The position numbers and the translations under genes were made by a program. 64,000 nucleotides of DNA from Faecalibacterium prausnitzii (lineage in GTDB: Bacteria; Bacillota; Clostridia; Oscillospirales; Ruminococcaceae), in the NCBI RefSeq assembly GCF_003287405.1, contig NZ_PRLD01000006.1, positions 62,001-126,000 of the forward strand. The letters run 5' to 3'. This document shows positions 1-8,396 of the stretch, piece by piece. Under the pieces are notes generated by a model that saw only the letters and a program-made list of their open reading frames with translations, was not told the DNA's origin and did no database searches. The stretch's first letter is position 1. Every line of letters starts with the position of its first letter.

Positions 1-110
1 GTAGTTCCGAAACGCCCGCAGGCGTTTCGGAACTACAAATAAAAATATTCTTTCCGCTACTGATGCGCAAAGCGAACGCGGAGCGCATTCTGAATCGTCC
101 CGCCCTGCCC
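1..110 (-). repeat. Family A hairpin repeat, copy A1
   Basis: A 16-bp perfect inverted repeat (1-16 with 21-36) is closed by the loop CGCA, which is TGCG on the minus strand. It is followed by an AT-rich linker and a second small hairpin, ATGCGC at 63-68 with GCGCAT at 83-88. The element ends at the stop codon of the permease gene on the minus strand, so in that orientation it lies where a terminator would. The third hairpin of the family would be left of the window edge. Confidence 0.8.
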
Positions 111-884
111 TTACAGCACCGCGTCCGAGATGAGCTTGCCCAGCAGCAGCACCAGCACCACCAGCATCATGGGGCGGATGAAGCGGGCACCCTTTTTCAG
201 GGCAAAATGGGAGCCAAGCAGGTTGCCCAGAATGTTGCTGACGGCGCAGGGGATGCCGATGTGGAACACCACCAGACCGTTCATCAGGTAGGTGAACAGG
301 CTGGCGTAGTTGCTGGCCAGATTGAGCACCTTACCGTTGCCGTTGGCGGTGCGCAGGTCAAAGCCCATCAGGGTGGTAAAGGCAATGATGGCAAAGGTGC
401 CGGTGCCCGGGCCCATGACGCCGTCGTACAGGCCGATGCCAAAGCCGATGGCCAGCGCCAGTAAGATCTTTTTCAGGTCCAGCGTGCCGTCGTCCCGGTT
501 CTCATCCGGCAGGTTGCGCTGCCACAGGATGATGACCGCCGCCACCGGCAGGATGATGAACATCATGGTGCGCAGCATCTCGTCACTGAGCAGCAGCACG
601 ATGTGCGCGCCCAGCGCACTGCCCGCAAAGCTGCCGATGGCTGCAAGGACGCCCACCTTCACGTTTATGGCACCGCTTTTGAAAAAGTTTGCCGTGGCAA
701 AGGTGGTGCCGCAGGCGGCGCTGAACTTGTTGGTGGCATAGGTGTAGTGGGGCGGCAGCCCGGCGAACAGATAGGCCGGCAGACTGATCAGCCCACCGCC
801 GCCGGCTGCCGAATCCACAAAGCCTGCAAAGCCGGTCATCAGCATGAGAAACGCCATCATCCACGGCGAAATCGTGATACCCAT
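111..884 (-). CDS. TSUP-family (TauE/SafE-like) membrane permease
   Basis: 257 residues, strongly hydrophobic, with about eight predicted membrane segments arranged as two similar halves, as in the sulfite exporter TauE/SafE (TSUP) family. The glycine-rich stretch AAGGGG near residues 27-32 and the following ATNKFSAACG segment are typical of the first half. TSUP proteins move small sulfur-containing or organic anions across the cytoplasmic membrane. The substrate cannot be read from sequence. The ATG is preceded by GAGGAA eight bases upstream. It stands alone: its 3' end abuts repeat A1 and the next gene upstream is 160 bases away. Confidence 0.85.
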   Translation of the reverse strand: MGITISPWMMAFLMLMTGFAGFVDSAAGGGGLISLPAYLFAGLPPHYTYATNKFSAACGTTFATANFFKSGAINVKVGVLAAIGSFAGSALGAHIVLLLSDEMLRTMMFIILPVAAVIILWQRNLPDENRDDGTLDLKKILLALAIGFGIGLYDGVMGPGTGTFAIIAFTTLMGFDLRTANGNGKVLNLASNYASLFTYLMNGLVVFHIGIPCAVSNILGNLLGSHFALKKGARFIRPMMLVVLVLLLGKLISDAVL

Positions 885-982
885 TGTTATAATTCCTCTT
901 ATCTTTCCAAGTCGTTTGTTCTTTTTCAGGAGACGCGCGCCTTAGACCATATAAAACCTCCCCTCGCAGGGCAATACACAGC

Positions 983-1018
983 CCGGGATATCCGCGCAGC
1001 GCAGGGGTATCCCGGGCA
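983..1018. other. Intergenic hairpin after the dipeptidase gene
   Basis: GCCCGGGATA pairs perfectly with TATCCCGGGC across a GC-rich 16-base loop. It lies 26 bases beyond the dipeptidase stop codon. There is no clear U-run on the minus strand (TGTGTATT follows), so it may protect the 3' end or be a weak terminator. The other bases between 885 and 1043 show nothing else. Confidence 0.5.
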
Positions 1019-1043
1019 CATTTTGCAATTTTAAGACGTTTTA

Positions 1044-2033
1044 TTACAGATTGTTTTTAAAGAAGCGGTATGCGTTGCGCCAGTAGATGGCTTCCACCTC
1101 GTCCTCGGTAAAGCCCTCGCGGCGCAGTGCCTCGGCCAGCAGCGGCATATCTGCTGCCGTTTCCAGCTCGTGCTGGCCGCCGATGCCGTCAAAGTCGCTG
1201 CCAAGGCTGATGACCTCAATGCCGCCCACCTGCTTGAAGTGTGCCGCGTGCTTTGCCAGCCGCTCCACCGTGCTGCGGCAAAGCTTCGGATGTGCCGAGT
1301 CTGCGTCCACAAAGGAAGCGCAGTAGTTCAGCCCCGCAATGCCGCCTTTTTCTGCCAGTGCGCGGATCATCTCGTCGGTCAGGTTGCGGTTGTGGGGCGA
1401 CAGCGCACGGCAGTTGGAATGGCTTGCCGCAAAGGGGCGGGTGCTGTGATTTACGATGTCCCAGAAGCCCTTATCGGAAAGGTGGCTCACGTCTGCGGTG
1501 ATGTGCAGCTTTTCCATCTCCTCCAAAAAGGCAAAGCCTTGCTCGGTCAGGCCGGTCTCGGTATTGGCCACCAGCGGCCCGCCGGGGTTTGCGTTGGGGG
1601 CTGCCAACTCGTTGGGGTAGTTCCACGTCAGAGTCATCATGCGCACGCCCAGTTCCTGCAGCCGCCGCAGCACGCCCAGACTGCCCTTGCAGCAGCCGCC
1701 CTCTTCCACCGTCAGCATGGCGCTAAGCTTGCCCTCGGCGCGGTTGCGCTCAAGGTCGGCGGCGGTGTACACCGGGGCGATCTTTTCCGGGTAAGCCGCC
1801 ATGAGCCGCTTGAAGATGTCGATCTCCTCCAGCACGCTTACCAGCGGGTCGGCCCCGGGTGCGGGGTCGGCCAGATCCACATAGGCCGCAAAGCATTGCA
1901 GCAGATAATCCCCCTGCTGCAATTTTTCAAGGTCGATATGCAGATCGTTGTGCAAAAAGCTTTTGGGTGCGCCCGCCTTTTCGGCGCGGCGCAGTTCGTA
2001 CAGGGTATCGCAATGCAGATCCCAAACCTTCAT
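1044..2033 (-). CDS. Membrane-dipeptidase-type zinc dipeptidase (peptidase M19)
   Basis: 329 residues, the usual length for the M19 (renal dipeptidase) family, a TIM-barrel metallohydrolase that cleaves dipeptides using two zinc ions. Visible metal-site motifs are HCD (His7, Asp9), the EEGG bridging glutamate near residue 126, DVSHLS and ASHSN. No signal peptide is seen, so it is probably cytosolic. It ends 26 bases before a hairpin and begins 15 bases after the stop of the SNF2 helicase, so the two are likely cotranscribed. In-frame ATG start. Confidence 0.92.
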   Translation of the reverse strand: MKVWDLHCDTLYELRRAEKAGAPKSFLHNDLHIDLEKLQQGDYLLQCFAAYVDLADPAPGADPLVSVLEEIDIFKRLMAAYPEKIAPVYTAADLERNRAEGKLSAMLTVEEGGCCKGSLGVLRRLQELGVRMMTLTWNYPNELAAPNANPGGPLVANTETGLTEQGFAFLEEMEKLHITADVSHLSDKGFWDIVNHSTRPFAASHSNCRALSPHNRNLTDEMIRALAEKGGIAGLNYCASFVDADSAHPKLCRSTVERLAKHAAHFKQVGGIEVISLGSDFDGIGGQHELETAADMPLLAEALRREGFTEDEVEAIYWRNAYRFFKNNL

Positions 2034-2048
2034 GATGGATGCACTCCT

Positions 2049-5000
2049 TTATGCTTCTTCTCCCAGCAGCTGCAGCAGCTGTTCGGGGTTCATAGACAAA
2101 ATCGCGCCGTCTGCCCCACCGGTAACGGTGTCGGCCAGCGACTGCTTGGCCTGCTGCAGTTCCACGATCTTTTCCTCAATGGTATCCTGCGCGATCAGCC
2201 GGTACACCTGCACCGGGTTGCGCTGGCCGATGCGGTAGGCGCGGTCGGTGGCCTGATTCTGCGCGGCAAGGTTCCACCACGGGTCGTAGTGGATGACGAT
2301 ATCGGCGGCGGTCAGGTTCAGACCCGTGCCGCCCGCCCGCAGCGAGATGAGAAAGACATCCGCCTCGCCCTGATTGAACCGGCGCACCTGCTCGGCGCGC
2401 ACCGGCTTCGGGGTAGAGCCCTGCAGGGTAAAGTGGCTTACCCCGGCTTCGTCCAGCCGTTTTGCCAGCAGTTCCAGCATGGAGGTGAACTGGCTGAACA
2501 GCAGAATGCGGTGCCCGCCCGCCACTGCCTCGGTGACAAGTTCCAGACAGGCGTCCAGCTTGGCACTGCTGCCCGTCCAGTTGTCTGCCACAAGGCGCGG
2601 GTCGCAGCAGATCTCCCGCAGCCGCATCAGCACGGCAAACACGGTCATCTTGTCCTCCGGCTTTGCCGCCCGCAGCTTTTCCCGGGCGTCCACCACCGCT
2701 GCCAGGTACAGCTTGCGCTGCTCGGTTTCCAGCTCAACGCGGCGCACATTCTCGGTTTTGGGCGGCAGCTCCCGCAGCACCTCCGACTTCATGCGCCGCA
2801 GGATGAAGGGGCCGGTGAACTGGTTCAGCCGCCGCACGGCGTTGGCATCTTCGTCCTGCACGATGGGCTTTTCAAACCGGGCGCAGAAGGTCTTGTAAGG
2901 GGGCAGATACCCGGGCATCAAAAAGGAGAAGATGCTCCACAGCTCGCCCAAGCGGTTCTCCACCGGGGTACCGGTCAGGGCAAAGCGCACCCGGCTGTTC
3001 ACCCGGCACACCGCCTTGTATTTCTGGGTGGTGTGGTTCTTGATGGCCTGCGCTTCGTCCAGAATGCAGGCGTAGAAGCTTTGCCCGGCATACAGTTTTT
3101 CGTCCCGGCGCAGCAAATCGTAGCTGGTGATGACAAGATCCGCCTGTGCCCACCCATCGACTAACGCGGCACGATGGGCGGCATCGCCGTCCATGGCAAC
3201 GCTTTGCAGCTGCGGGGTGAACTTCTGGCATTCCTCCTGCCAGTTCAGCACCAGCGACGCCGGGCAGACGATGAGGCTGGGCAGCTGCTGCCCGCCCTCC
3301 TTCATCGCCAGCAGGTAGCTGAGCACCTGCACCGTCTTGCCCAGACCCATATCATCGGCCAGAATGCCGCCCATGCCGTAGCCATCCAGTGTGCGCAGCC
3401 AGCGGTAGCCGTCCCGCTGGTATTTGCGCAGGGTCTTTTGCAGCGAGAGCGGCGGGGTATATTCGCTGTCCCGCACGGCGTGGAAGCTGCGGCTGATGCG
3501 CCGGAAAGCATCGTCCCGGTCGAACCGCAGGCCGTTCTGCCCCGAAAGCGCCCAGTCCAGCGTGGGCGCGCGGTAGAGCGGCAGAGCGGCGTGGCCGTCC
3601 TTCAGCTTTGCGCCGGAAAGCTCCAGCGTGTCGTTCAGCTCGTCCAGCCCTTCCAGACTGTCGTCCAGCCGCAGCAGACTGCCGTCCCGCAGGCGGTGGT
3701 AGCGCTTTTTCTGGTGCAGGGACTGCAAAAGCTCCCGCAGCTCCTCCACCGGGAACGCGCCGGTGTCCACTTCCAAATCCAGCACGCTGCCGTGCACCGA
3801 AACCCCTACCGAGATCTTAGGCGGGGCGGCCTGTAAGTTGCGGAAGGCATCGGTCTGGTACACCTCGCCCATGGCCAGCAGGGCGGGAATGCCCTCTTCC
3901 AGCAGCTGGAAAAGCGCCTCCTCCCCGGAAATGCTGTAATGCCCGGGCTTGCCGCTCTCGGGTTCCAGATAGGTTTCCAGCAGCCGCTTTGCCCGGTTCT
4001 CGGTGCGGGCATCCCGCAAAAGATCCGGCGGCACCGGCTCGCCGGGGGCTACCCTGTCCTCGCCGTACAGAAAGACCGGGTACGCCGTAACGGTAAGCCC
4101 CCGGTCGGCATCCAGATAAAACTGCACCACCGGTTCCAGTGGGATCTGGTTCAGCAGCAGCCGGTCGGGGTCCACGATGTTGACCCGGTTGCCCAGCTCC
4201 GGCAGCACATAGCTGCAAAAGGCGGCGGCATCCGCGCTGGTAAAGAACAAACTGCGCCCGCCAAAAGTCTCCAGCACCGGCAGCACCCGGCGGCATTCCT
4301 CCCGCTGCATCCGCCAGAGGGTGGTCTCGCCCAGCAGATAAGCATAGTCCAGCCCCTGCACCCCGCTGAGCGCCGGGGTACAGCTCAGCTGCACGCCGCC
4401 CTTGCGGCGCTCCACCTTCAGGCTGATGACCGGCAGACCCTCTTTAAGGGTATAGCCGCCCACAACGCCCTCGGCGGCGTAAAGCTCCACAAGGGCATCC
4501 AGCCCCTCGCCGGTCAGCGGCAGACCGCCCGCCGGGCCTTTCTCCCAGCCGGAGCGCACCGTACCCTCGGCTTCAAACGCCTGCCGGGCGCTCACCTGAC
4601 GGCGCAGCAGCCGCAGCAATTGCTGCGCATCCGGGGCAAAGGCGTCCCACCGGTGCACAAACGCCAGCGACTTGCCGTAGCTGACGCTTTCGCCCTGCTC
4701 GACCGCATCCAGAAACTGCGGGATGCTTTTTACCAGATACTGCCGCCTGCCGATGCCGTCCGAGACCCGCAGCCGCAGCCAGATACGGCCATTGTGCGGC
4801 GTAAGTTCCGGCTCCAGCAGGGCAAAGCCGGTGCGCTGGGCAGCGGGCTGGGGCTGCTGCTGCGCATCCTCCCGCTGGTAGCGTTTCAGCAGAAGCTGGG
4901 CTTCATAGTCGGTCTCCGGCTCCTCACCCCGCCACTTGCGGCCGAACAGCATATCCAGCCCGGCGCTGTAGCTATCCTTGCGGGGTTCGGTGCTCAAGCC

Positions 5001-5345
5001 TGCAACGCCCCGCTGCACCCCGGGGATGCTCTCCGGCTTTTTTTCCGGGGCAGGCGGGTTCTTTTCTGCGTCCTGCAGCAGCAGCGCGCCGATATGCTTG
5101 CAGTAGGTGCCGTCGCCGTTTTGGTTATAAGGGCAGTCGCAGGAGGCGCTGACAAAGCTGCCGTTTTCCCGCAGCCAGACCTGCGTATAATAGCAGTCCG
5201 GCCCGCTGCCCTGCACCAGCGCTGTCAGGTGCCGCACCCCGTCCTCATTGGTGGTGCAGCTGCTTTGCAGGATGCGCTTGCGGTACTTCTGTGCCCGCTC
5301 AAAGATGCTTTTGCCCAGCAATGCGCGGATCTCCTGTGCGTCCAT
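2049..5345 (-). CDS. SNF2-family DNA helicase with N-terminal SWIM zinc finger
   Basis: 1098 residues. An N-terminal SWIM finger is seen as CxCx10CxH (Cys69, Cys71, Cys82, His84). The middle is of unknown fold and carries the usual bacterial SNF2 accessory region. The C-terminal half holds both RecA-like lobes: Walker A DDMGLGKT, motif II LDEAQA, motif III LTGTPVENR and motif VI QATDRAYRIGQ. The family consists of ATP-driven dsDNA translocases that remodel protein-DNA complexes; the bacterial role is not settled. A good ribosome site (GGGAGGGAG) precedes the ATG, and a promoter-like TTGCAT-17-TATTCT lies just upstream. Confidence 0.93.
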   Translation of the reverse strand: MDAQEIRALLGKSIFERAQKYRKRILQSSCTTNEDGVRHLTALVQGSGPDCYYTQVWLRENGSFVSASCDCPYNQNGDGTYCKHIGALLLQDAEKNPPAPEKKPESIPGVQRGVAGLSTEPRKDSYSAGLDMLFGRKWRGEEPETDYEAQLLLKRYQREDAQQQPQPAAQRTGFALLEPELTPHNGRIWLRLRVSDGIGRRQYLVKSIPQFLDAVEQGESVSYGKSLAFVHRWDAFAPDAQQLLRLLRRQVSARQAFEAEGTVRSGWEKGPAGGLPLTGEGLDALVELYAAEGVVGGYTLKEGLPVISLKVERRKGGVQLSCTPALSGVQGLDYAYLLGETTLWRMQREECRRVLPVLETFGGRSLFFTSADAAAFCSYVLPELGNRVNIVDPDRLLLNQIPLEPVVQFYLDADRGLTVTAYPVFLYGEDRVAPGEPVPPDLLRDARTENRAKRLLETYLEPESGKPGHYSISGEEALFQLLEEGIPALLAMGEVYQTDAFRNLQAAPPKISVGVSVHGSVLDLEVDTGAFPVEELRELLQSLHQKKRYHRLRDGSLLRLDDSLEGLDELNDTLELSGAKLKDGHAALPLYRAPTLDWALSGQNGLRFDRDDAFRRISRSFHAVRDSEYTPPLSLQKTLRKYQRDGYRWLRTLDGYGMGGILADDMGLGKTVQVLSYLLAMKEGGQQLPSLIVCPASLVLNWQEECQKFTPQLQSVAMDGDAAHRAALVDGWAQADLVITSYDLLRRDEKLYAGQSFYACILDEAQAIKNHTTQKYKAVCRVNSRVRFALTGTPVENRLGELWSIFSFLMPGYLPPYKTFCARFEKPIVQDEDANAVRRLNQFTGPFILRRMKSEVLRELPPKTENVRRVELETEQRKLYLAAVVDAREKLRAAKPEDKMTVFAVLMRLREICCDPRLVADNWTGSSAKLDACLELVTEAVAGGHRILLFSQFTSMLELLAKRLDEAGVSHFTLQGSTPKPVRAEQVRRFNQGEADVFLISLRAGGTGLNLTAADIVIHYDPWWNLAAQNQATDRAYRIGQRNPVQVYRLIAQDTIEEKIVELQQAKQSLADTVTGGADGAILSMNPEQLLQLLGEEA

Positions 5346-5390
5346 GTGGTCTCCCTCCCCTGTGCTGTCGCGGTTCCGGTCTATTCTATA

Positions 5391-5419
5391 AGAATACCGC
5401 GTTCCACCCCGGGATGCAA
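5391..5419 (-). promoter_or_regulatory. Putative sigma-A promoter for the SNF2-dipeptidase pair
   Basis: On the minus strand TTGCAT and TATTCT are separated by exactly 17 bases, 45 bases upstream of the SNF2 helicase ATG. This is inferred from consensus matching only. Confidence 0.55.
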
Positions 5420-5444
5420 GGGCAGAAGGGTAAAAAACGTTTAT

Positions 5445-5488
5445 TGCAATTCAACTTTTTAATGCAACAGCAACAACGTTGAATTGCA
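5445..5488. repeat. 11-bp inverted repeat in intergenic region
   Basis: TGCAATTCAAC (5445-5455) is perfectly complementary to GTTGAATTGCA (5478-5488), with an AT-rich 22-base spacer. It lies upstream of the SNF2 promoter and could be an operator or a relic of a mobile element end. The rest of 5420-5550 shows nothing recognisable. Confidence 0.5.
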
Positions 5489-5551
5489 TATCGCAAATAT
5501 GCCGTTTGAATGCTGCACTAATTTCTTGACTTGCGATAGAAAGCGCGGGGC

Positions 5552-5690
5552 GGGACGATTTTGAATGGCTTCCGCTACGCTCTAGCCATTTTCAGCGGAA
5601 AAATTATTTTTATATAGAGCAATACCGGAGCGTCTGCGGACGCTCCGGTATTGCATTTTTCACGGGAAAGGCCGTAAAGGCAAACGGCAT
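5552..5690 (+). repeat. Family A hairpin repeat, copy A2
   Basis: Hairpin 1 is AATGGC (5564-5569) with GCCATT (5585-5590). The linker is AGCGGAAAAATTATTTTTA. Hairpin 2 is a 16-bp stem, GCAATACCGGAGCGTC with its complement, closed by TGCG (5619-5654) and followed by ATTTTTCACGGG. The third hairpin is absent. In this copy both stems differ from those of A1 but remain paired. Confidence 0.85.
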
Positions 5691-5719
5691 TTATTGTGTT
5701 ATAGTAAGTTCACAACTGT

Positions 5720-6898
5720 TCAGCCCTGTTTTTCTGCGGGGGCTGTGCCGTGCTTGCGGGTCTTGAGGTGGTACATCTCCTGATCCGCCTTGTCGATCAG
5801 GTCGTGCACGGTGGCAATGTCCGGCTCAAGGCGGGCGCAGCCGATGCTGATCTCGATCTGATAGGGCTTGCCGGAAGCGGCGTTGGCGGCGTCCAGCTCT
5901 CGCTGGATGGAAGCGATCAGGGTGCGCACCTCCACGCTGTTGCAGCCGCAGGCGATGCAGAATTCATCGCCGCCGTAGCGCGCCAGCACGCCGTTATAGT
6001 TGGCGCACACCTTTTTCAAAATGCCCGCCAGCAGCACCAGTGCGGCATCGCCCTCCAAGTGGCCGTATTGGTCGTTGATGTGCTTGAAGTGATCCATGTC
6101 CATCATGAGGAAGTGCAGCGAGCGGTTGGGGTGGCGGCGGTAATAGGGCAGTTCGCTTTCCAGATAGCGCAGCGCCACGATGCGGTTGCTGACGCCGGTC
6201 AGGGTGTCCACCGTGAACTTGGTCTGCAGCACCAGCACATACACGCACACCAGCCCCAGCGTAATGCCGCAGCACAGCAGCCCGCGCCCGGGCAGCCAGC
6301 CTTGCAGCAGAAAGCCTGCCGCCGGCGCAAGCGCGAGCAGCAGCAGAGTTTTCAGTTCCTCTTTGGGTGTTTCCTGCTTCCAGTGGCTCAGCGTCCAGCT
6401 GCAGCGGAGAAAGGCAGCTGCCAGATAGGCAAGCCCCACCAGCTTCGGCCCCCAGAACAGGGTGCTGCCCCGCAGCCCCTCTGCGTCCAGATAGTAGAAG
6501 CCGTTTTCGTCCCGCGCTGTCAGCAGCACCAGCAAAAGCAGTGTCACCGGTGCGGCGCTGAGTGCCAGCCTGCGGCCGTCCTCCATCCATGTACGCCCCA
6601 GCTCTGCCTCCACATACAAAAACACCAGCAGGCAGCAACACGCCGCCAGCAGATAAAACAAAATACTGCCCCCGGCGTTCAGCCGGTAGGTCAGGGGGAT
6701 GCCCAGCTCCTCCCACGCGCCCAGCTGCGCCAGCGCACTGCCATAATCTACGATCGTCAGCGCCCCGGCAAACCACAGCAGCGCCGTAAACTGCCGCCCG
6801 GGCAGACTTTTATCCCGCATTTTCTGCTGCGCCCGCAGCAAAACCACCAGTGTGACCAGACAGAGCCCACTGACCTGAGTATGCGCAATCGCATCCAT
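5720..6898 (-). CDS. Membrane-bound GGDEF protein (probable diguanylate cyclase)
   Basis: 392 residues. The first ~215 residues are hydrophobic with about seven membrane segments. A GGDEF domain follows (about residues 220-385) with an intact YGGDEF active site near residue 319 and the DMDHFKHINDQYGH metal/substrate motif. This predicts synthesis of cyclic di-GMP from two GTP. The allosteric RxxD inhibition motif is not seen in its usual place before GGDEF, so product feedback may be absent. GGAG lies 11 bases before the ATG. It is monocistronic, between repeat A2 and the DtxR-type regulator. Confidence 0.88.
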   Translation of the reverse strand: MDAIAHTQVSGLCLVTLVVLLRAQQKMRDKSLPGRQFTALLWFAGALTIVDYGSALAQLGAWEELGIPLTYRLNAGGSILFYLLAACCCLLVFLYVEAELGRTWMEDGRRLALSAAPVTLLLLVLLTARDENGFYYLDAEGLRGSTLFWGPKLVGLAYLAAAFLRCSWTLSHWKQETPKEELKTLLLLALAPAAGFLLQGWLPGRGLLCCGITLGLVCVYVLVLQTKFTVDTLTGVSNRIVALRYLESELPYYRRHPNRSLHFLMMDMDHFKHINDQYGHLEGDAALVLLAGILKKVCANYNGVLARYGGDEFCIACGCNSVEVRTLIASIQRELDAANAASGKPYQIEISIGCARLEPDIATVHDLIDKADQEMYHLKTRKHGTAPAEKQG

Positions 6899-7033
6899 GC
6901 CGCAACGCTCTCCTTTACCCTAGGGCGGCTTTGCGCCGTCCGACCCTTTTCCGCTCTTCCAACGTTCCTTTTTCGCACAAACCCATTGTACCAAATCCAT
7001 AACAAATATGCAACACAAACCGAAAAATTCATA

Positions 7034-7074
7034 CAAAAAAAGACACCGGAACGTCTTTCGGCGTTCCGGTGTCT
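7034..7074 (-). terminator. Rho-independent terminator of the DtxR-family gene
   Basis: On the minus strand GACACCGGAACG pairs with CGTTCCGGTGTC around a short loop and is followed by a run of seven T. It starts 10 bases after the stop of the regulator gene. Confidence 0.85.
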
Positions 7075-7083
7075 CTTGAAAAA

Positions 7084-7473
7084 TTACTTTGCCTGCGGAT
7101 GGGCGGCATCGTTGCGCAGGGCGCTTTCGCGGATCTTTTCCAGCGTCTGCTCGCTGAGGATATGCTCTGCCTTGCAGGCGTCCTCGGCGGCGGTCTGCTC
7201 GTCCACGCCCAGCTGCACAAAGAAGTGGGTCAGCAGCTGGTGGCGGCTGTAAATGCGCTGGGCGATCTCCAGCCCGGGCTCCAGCAGGGTCAGGTTGCCT
7301 TCGCCGTCCACCGCGATATAGCCGTTCTCCCGCAGCTTTTTCATGGCGATGCTCACGCTGGCTTTGGTAAAGCCCAGCTCATTGACAACGTCAATGGAGC
7401 GCACTTTGCCCATACGCTGGCTCAGCATCAGGATCGTTTCAAGATAATCTTCCGCGGACTGGTGGATCTGCAT
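7084..7473 (-). CDS. DtxR/MntR-family metal-dependent transcriptional repressor
   Basis: 129 residues from the ATG at 7473, which has AGGAGG nine bases upstream; a longer in-frame reading to 7593 has no ribosome site. The N-terminal winged helix (residues ~5-65, SAEDYLETILML and GFTKASVSIAMKKL) and the dimerisation/metal-binding helices (residues 70-129, with ERIY-type SRHQLLTHFF, E and H ligands in the AEHILSEQTLEKI region) match DtxR/MntR. Such proteins repress metal uptake when Mn or Fe is bound. No SH3-like third domain is present, as in MntR. An inverted repeat lies upstream, which suggests autoregulation. No transporter is adjacent. Confidence 0.85.
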   Translation of the reverse strand: MQIHQSAEDYLETILMLSQRMGKVRSIDVVNELGFTKASVSIAMKKLRENGYIAVDGEGNLTLLEPGLEIAQRIYSRHQLLTHFFVQLGVDEQTAAEDACKAEHILSEQTLEKIRESALRNDAAHPQAK

Positions 7474-7516
7474 GGTTTGTCCGGCCTCCTGCCTTATTCC
7501 CTCTGGGGGATTTTTC

Positions 7517-7542
7517 CGACAGGGTATGTGTACCCTCTGTCG
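7517..7542. promoter_or_regulatory. Inverted repeat upstream of the DtxR-family gene, candidate operator
   Basis: On the plus strand CGACA-GGGTA-TGTG-TACCC-TC-TGTCG is an interrupted palindrome (10 paired bases per side, two-base bulge). It lies 44-69 bases upstream of the start codon. Its position would suit autorepression; this has not been tested. Confidence 0.5.
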
Positions 7543-7679
7543 TATGTTAAAGGATATCACATTTTTGCGGTTGATGCAAGCAATTCGCAGCAAGTTTGGT
7601 TAAACTAACCATATTTCTCTGCACAGAACTGCTGTTTTGTCGGTTTTGCACCGCTCCTGTTTTGTGCAAAGGGTGCAAT

Positions 7680-8234
7680 TTACCGCGCAGCCAGATAGGC
7701 GGCTGGGCCTTCCTCGTACAGATCGCCGCCATGGGCGTCCAGCACAACGGTCAGAGGCATATCCTGCACAGTCAGGCGGCGCACCGCTTCACAGCCCAAG
7801 TCCGGCCATGCGATCACTTCCAGCGTCTGCACGCTTTTTGCCATCAGCGCACCGGCACCGCCCAGCGCAGCCAGATACACCGCACCGTTGCGCACCACAG
7901 CGTCTTTGACGGCGGCGTCCCGCTTGCCCTTGCCGATCATGATCTTGTTGCCAAGGTCCAGCAGCCGGGGGCTCATGGCATCCATGCGTCCGCTGGTGGT
8001 AGGCCCTGCCGAGCCGATGACCTCGCCCGGGCGCTCCGGGGTGGGGCCTACATAATAGATAGCGCTGCCTTCCAGCGCAAAGGGCAAAGTCTCGCCCTTG
8101 TCCAGTGCTTCCATCATCCGCTTGTGTGCCTGATCCCGGGCGGTGTACACCACACCGGAAAGCAGCACGGTATCCCCCGCTTTCAGCGGGGCCAGATTCT
8201 GCGCGGTGCAGGGGGTGGTAATTTTATATTCCAC
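7680..8234 (-). CDS. Class I fumarate hydratase, beta subunit (C-terminal domain)
   Basis: 184 residues, matching the beta-type domain of two-subunit iron-sulfur fumarases and tartrate dehydratases. Visible family segments are LLSGVVYTARDQAHKRM, GPTTSGRMD and AALGGAGALMAKSV. With the alpha subunit it interconverts fumarate and malate. The start is GTG with AAGGAG seven bases upstream. The upstream neighbour is the alpha subunit, separated by 162 bases that hold repeat B1. The malic enzyme gene precedes both, giving a malate/fumarate operon. Confidence 0.9.
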   Translation of the reverse strand: MEYKITTPCTAQNLAPLKAGDTVLLSGVVYTARDQAHKRMMEALDKGETLPFALEGSAIYYVGPTPERPGEVIGSAGPTTSGRMDAMSPRLLDLGNKIMIGKGKRDAAVKDAVVRNGAVYLAALGGAGALMAKSVQTLEVIAWPDLGCEAVRRLTVQDMPLTVVLDAHGGDLYEEGPAAYLAAR

Positions 8235-8254
8235 AGCAATACTCCTTTGGCATC

Positions 8255-8390
8255 CTCGCCCTCTCCGTCATCGCTCACGCGATGCCACCTCCCCCAAAGT
8301 GGGAGGCCTTGGCAGTCCACACAAACTTTACCTCTTTGCCAAGGGCTCTCCCTTTGGGAGAGCTGGACGCGAAGCGGCCTGAGAGGGCGG
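8255..8390. repeat. Family B palindromic element, copy B1
   Basis: The element begins CTCGCCCTCTCCGTC and ends CCTGAGAGGGCGGAG. In between are hairpins CACCTCCCCCAAAGTGGGAGG and GCTCTCCCTTTGGGAGAGC, and a TTGGCAGTCCA/TTGCCAAGG pair. It lies between the genes for the two fumarase subunits. Confidence 0.8.
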
Positions 8391-8396
8391 AGTCTC

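Noticed and set aside
1170-3164. 664-residue plus-strand open frame across the dipeptidase and helicase genes
   Set aside because: Mirror of GC-rich minus-strand coding sequence. No ribosome site, composition dominated by His, Gln, Arg and Val, and it crosses two well-supported genes.
5552-5690. Family A hairpins as integron attC sites
   Set aside because: The conserved RYYYAAC/GTTRRRY core sites and extrahelical bases of attC are not seen, and there is no integron integrase or cassette array.
8255-8390. CRISPR-like look of repeated short palindromes (families A to E)
   Set aside because: The copies are dispersed single elements without regular spacing or spacers, and no cas gene is present.
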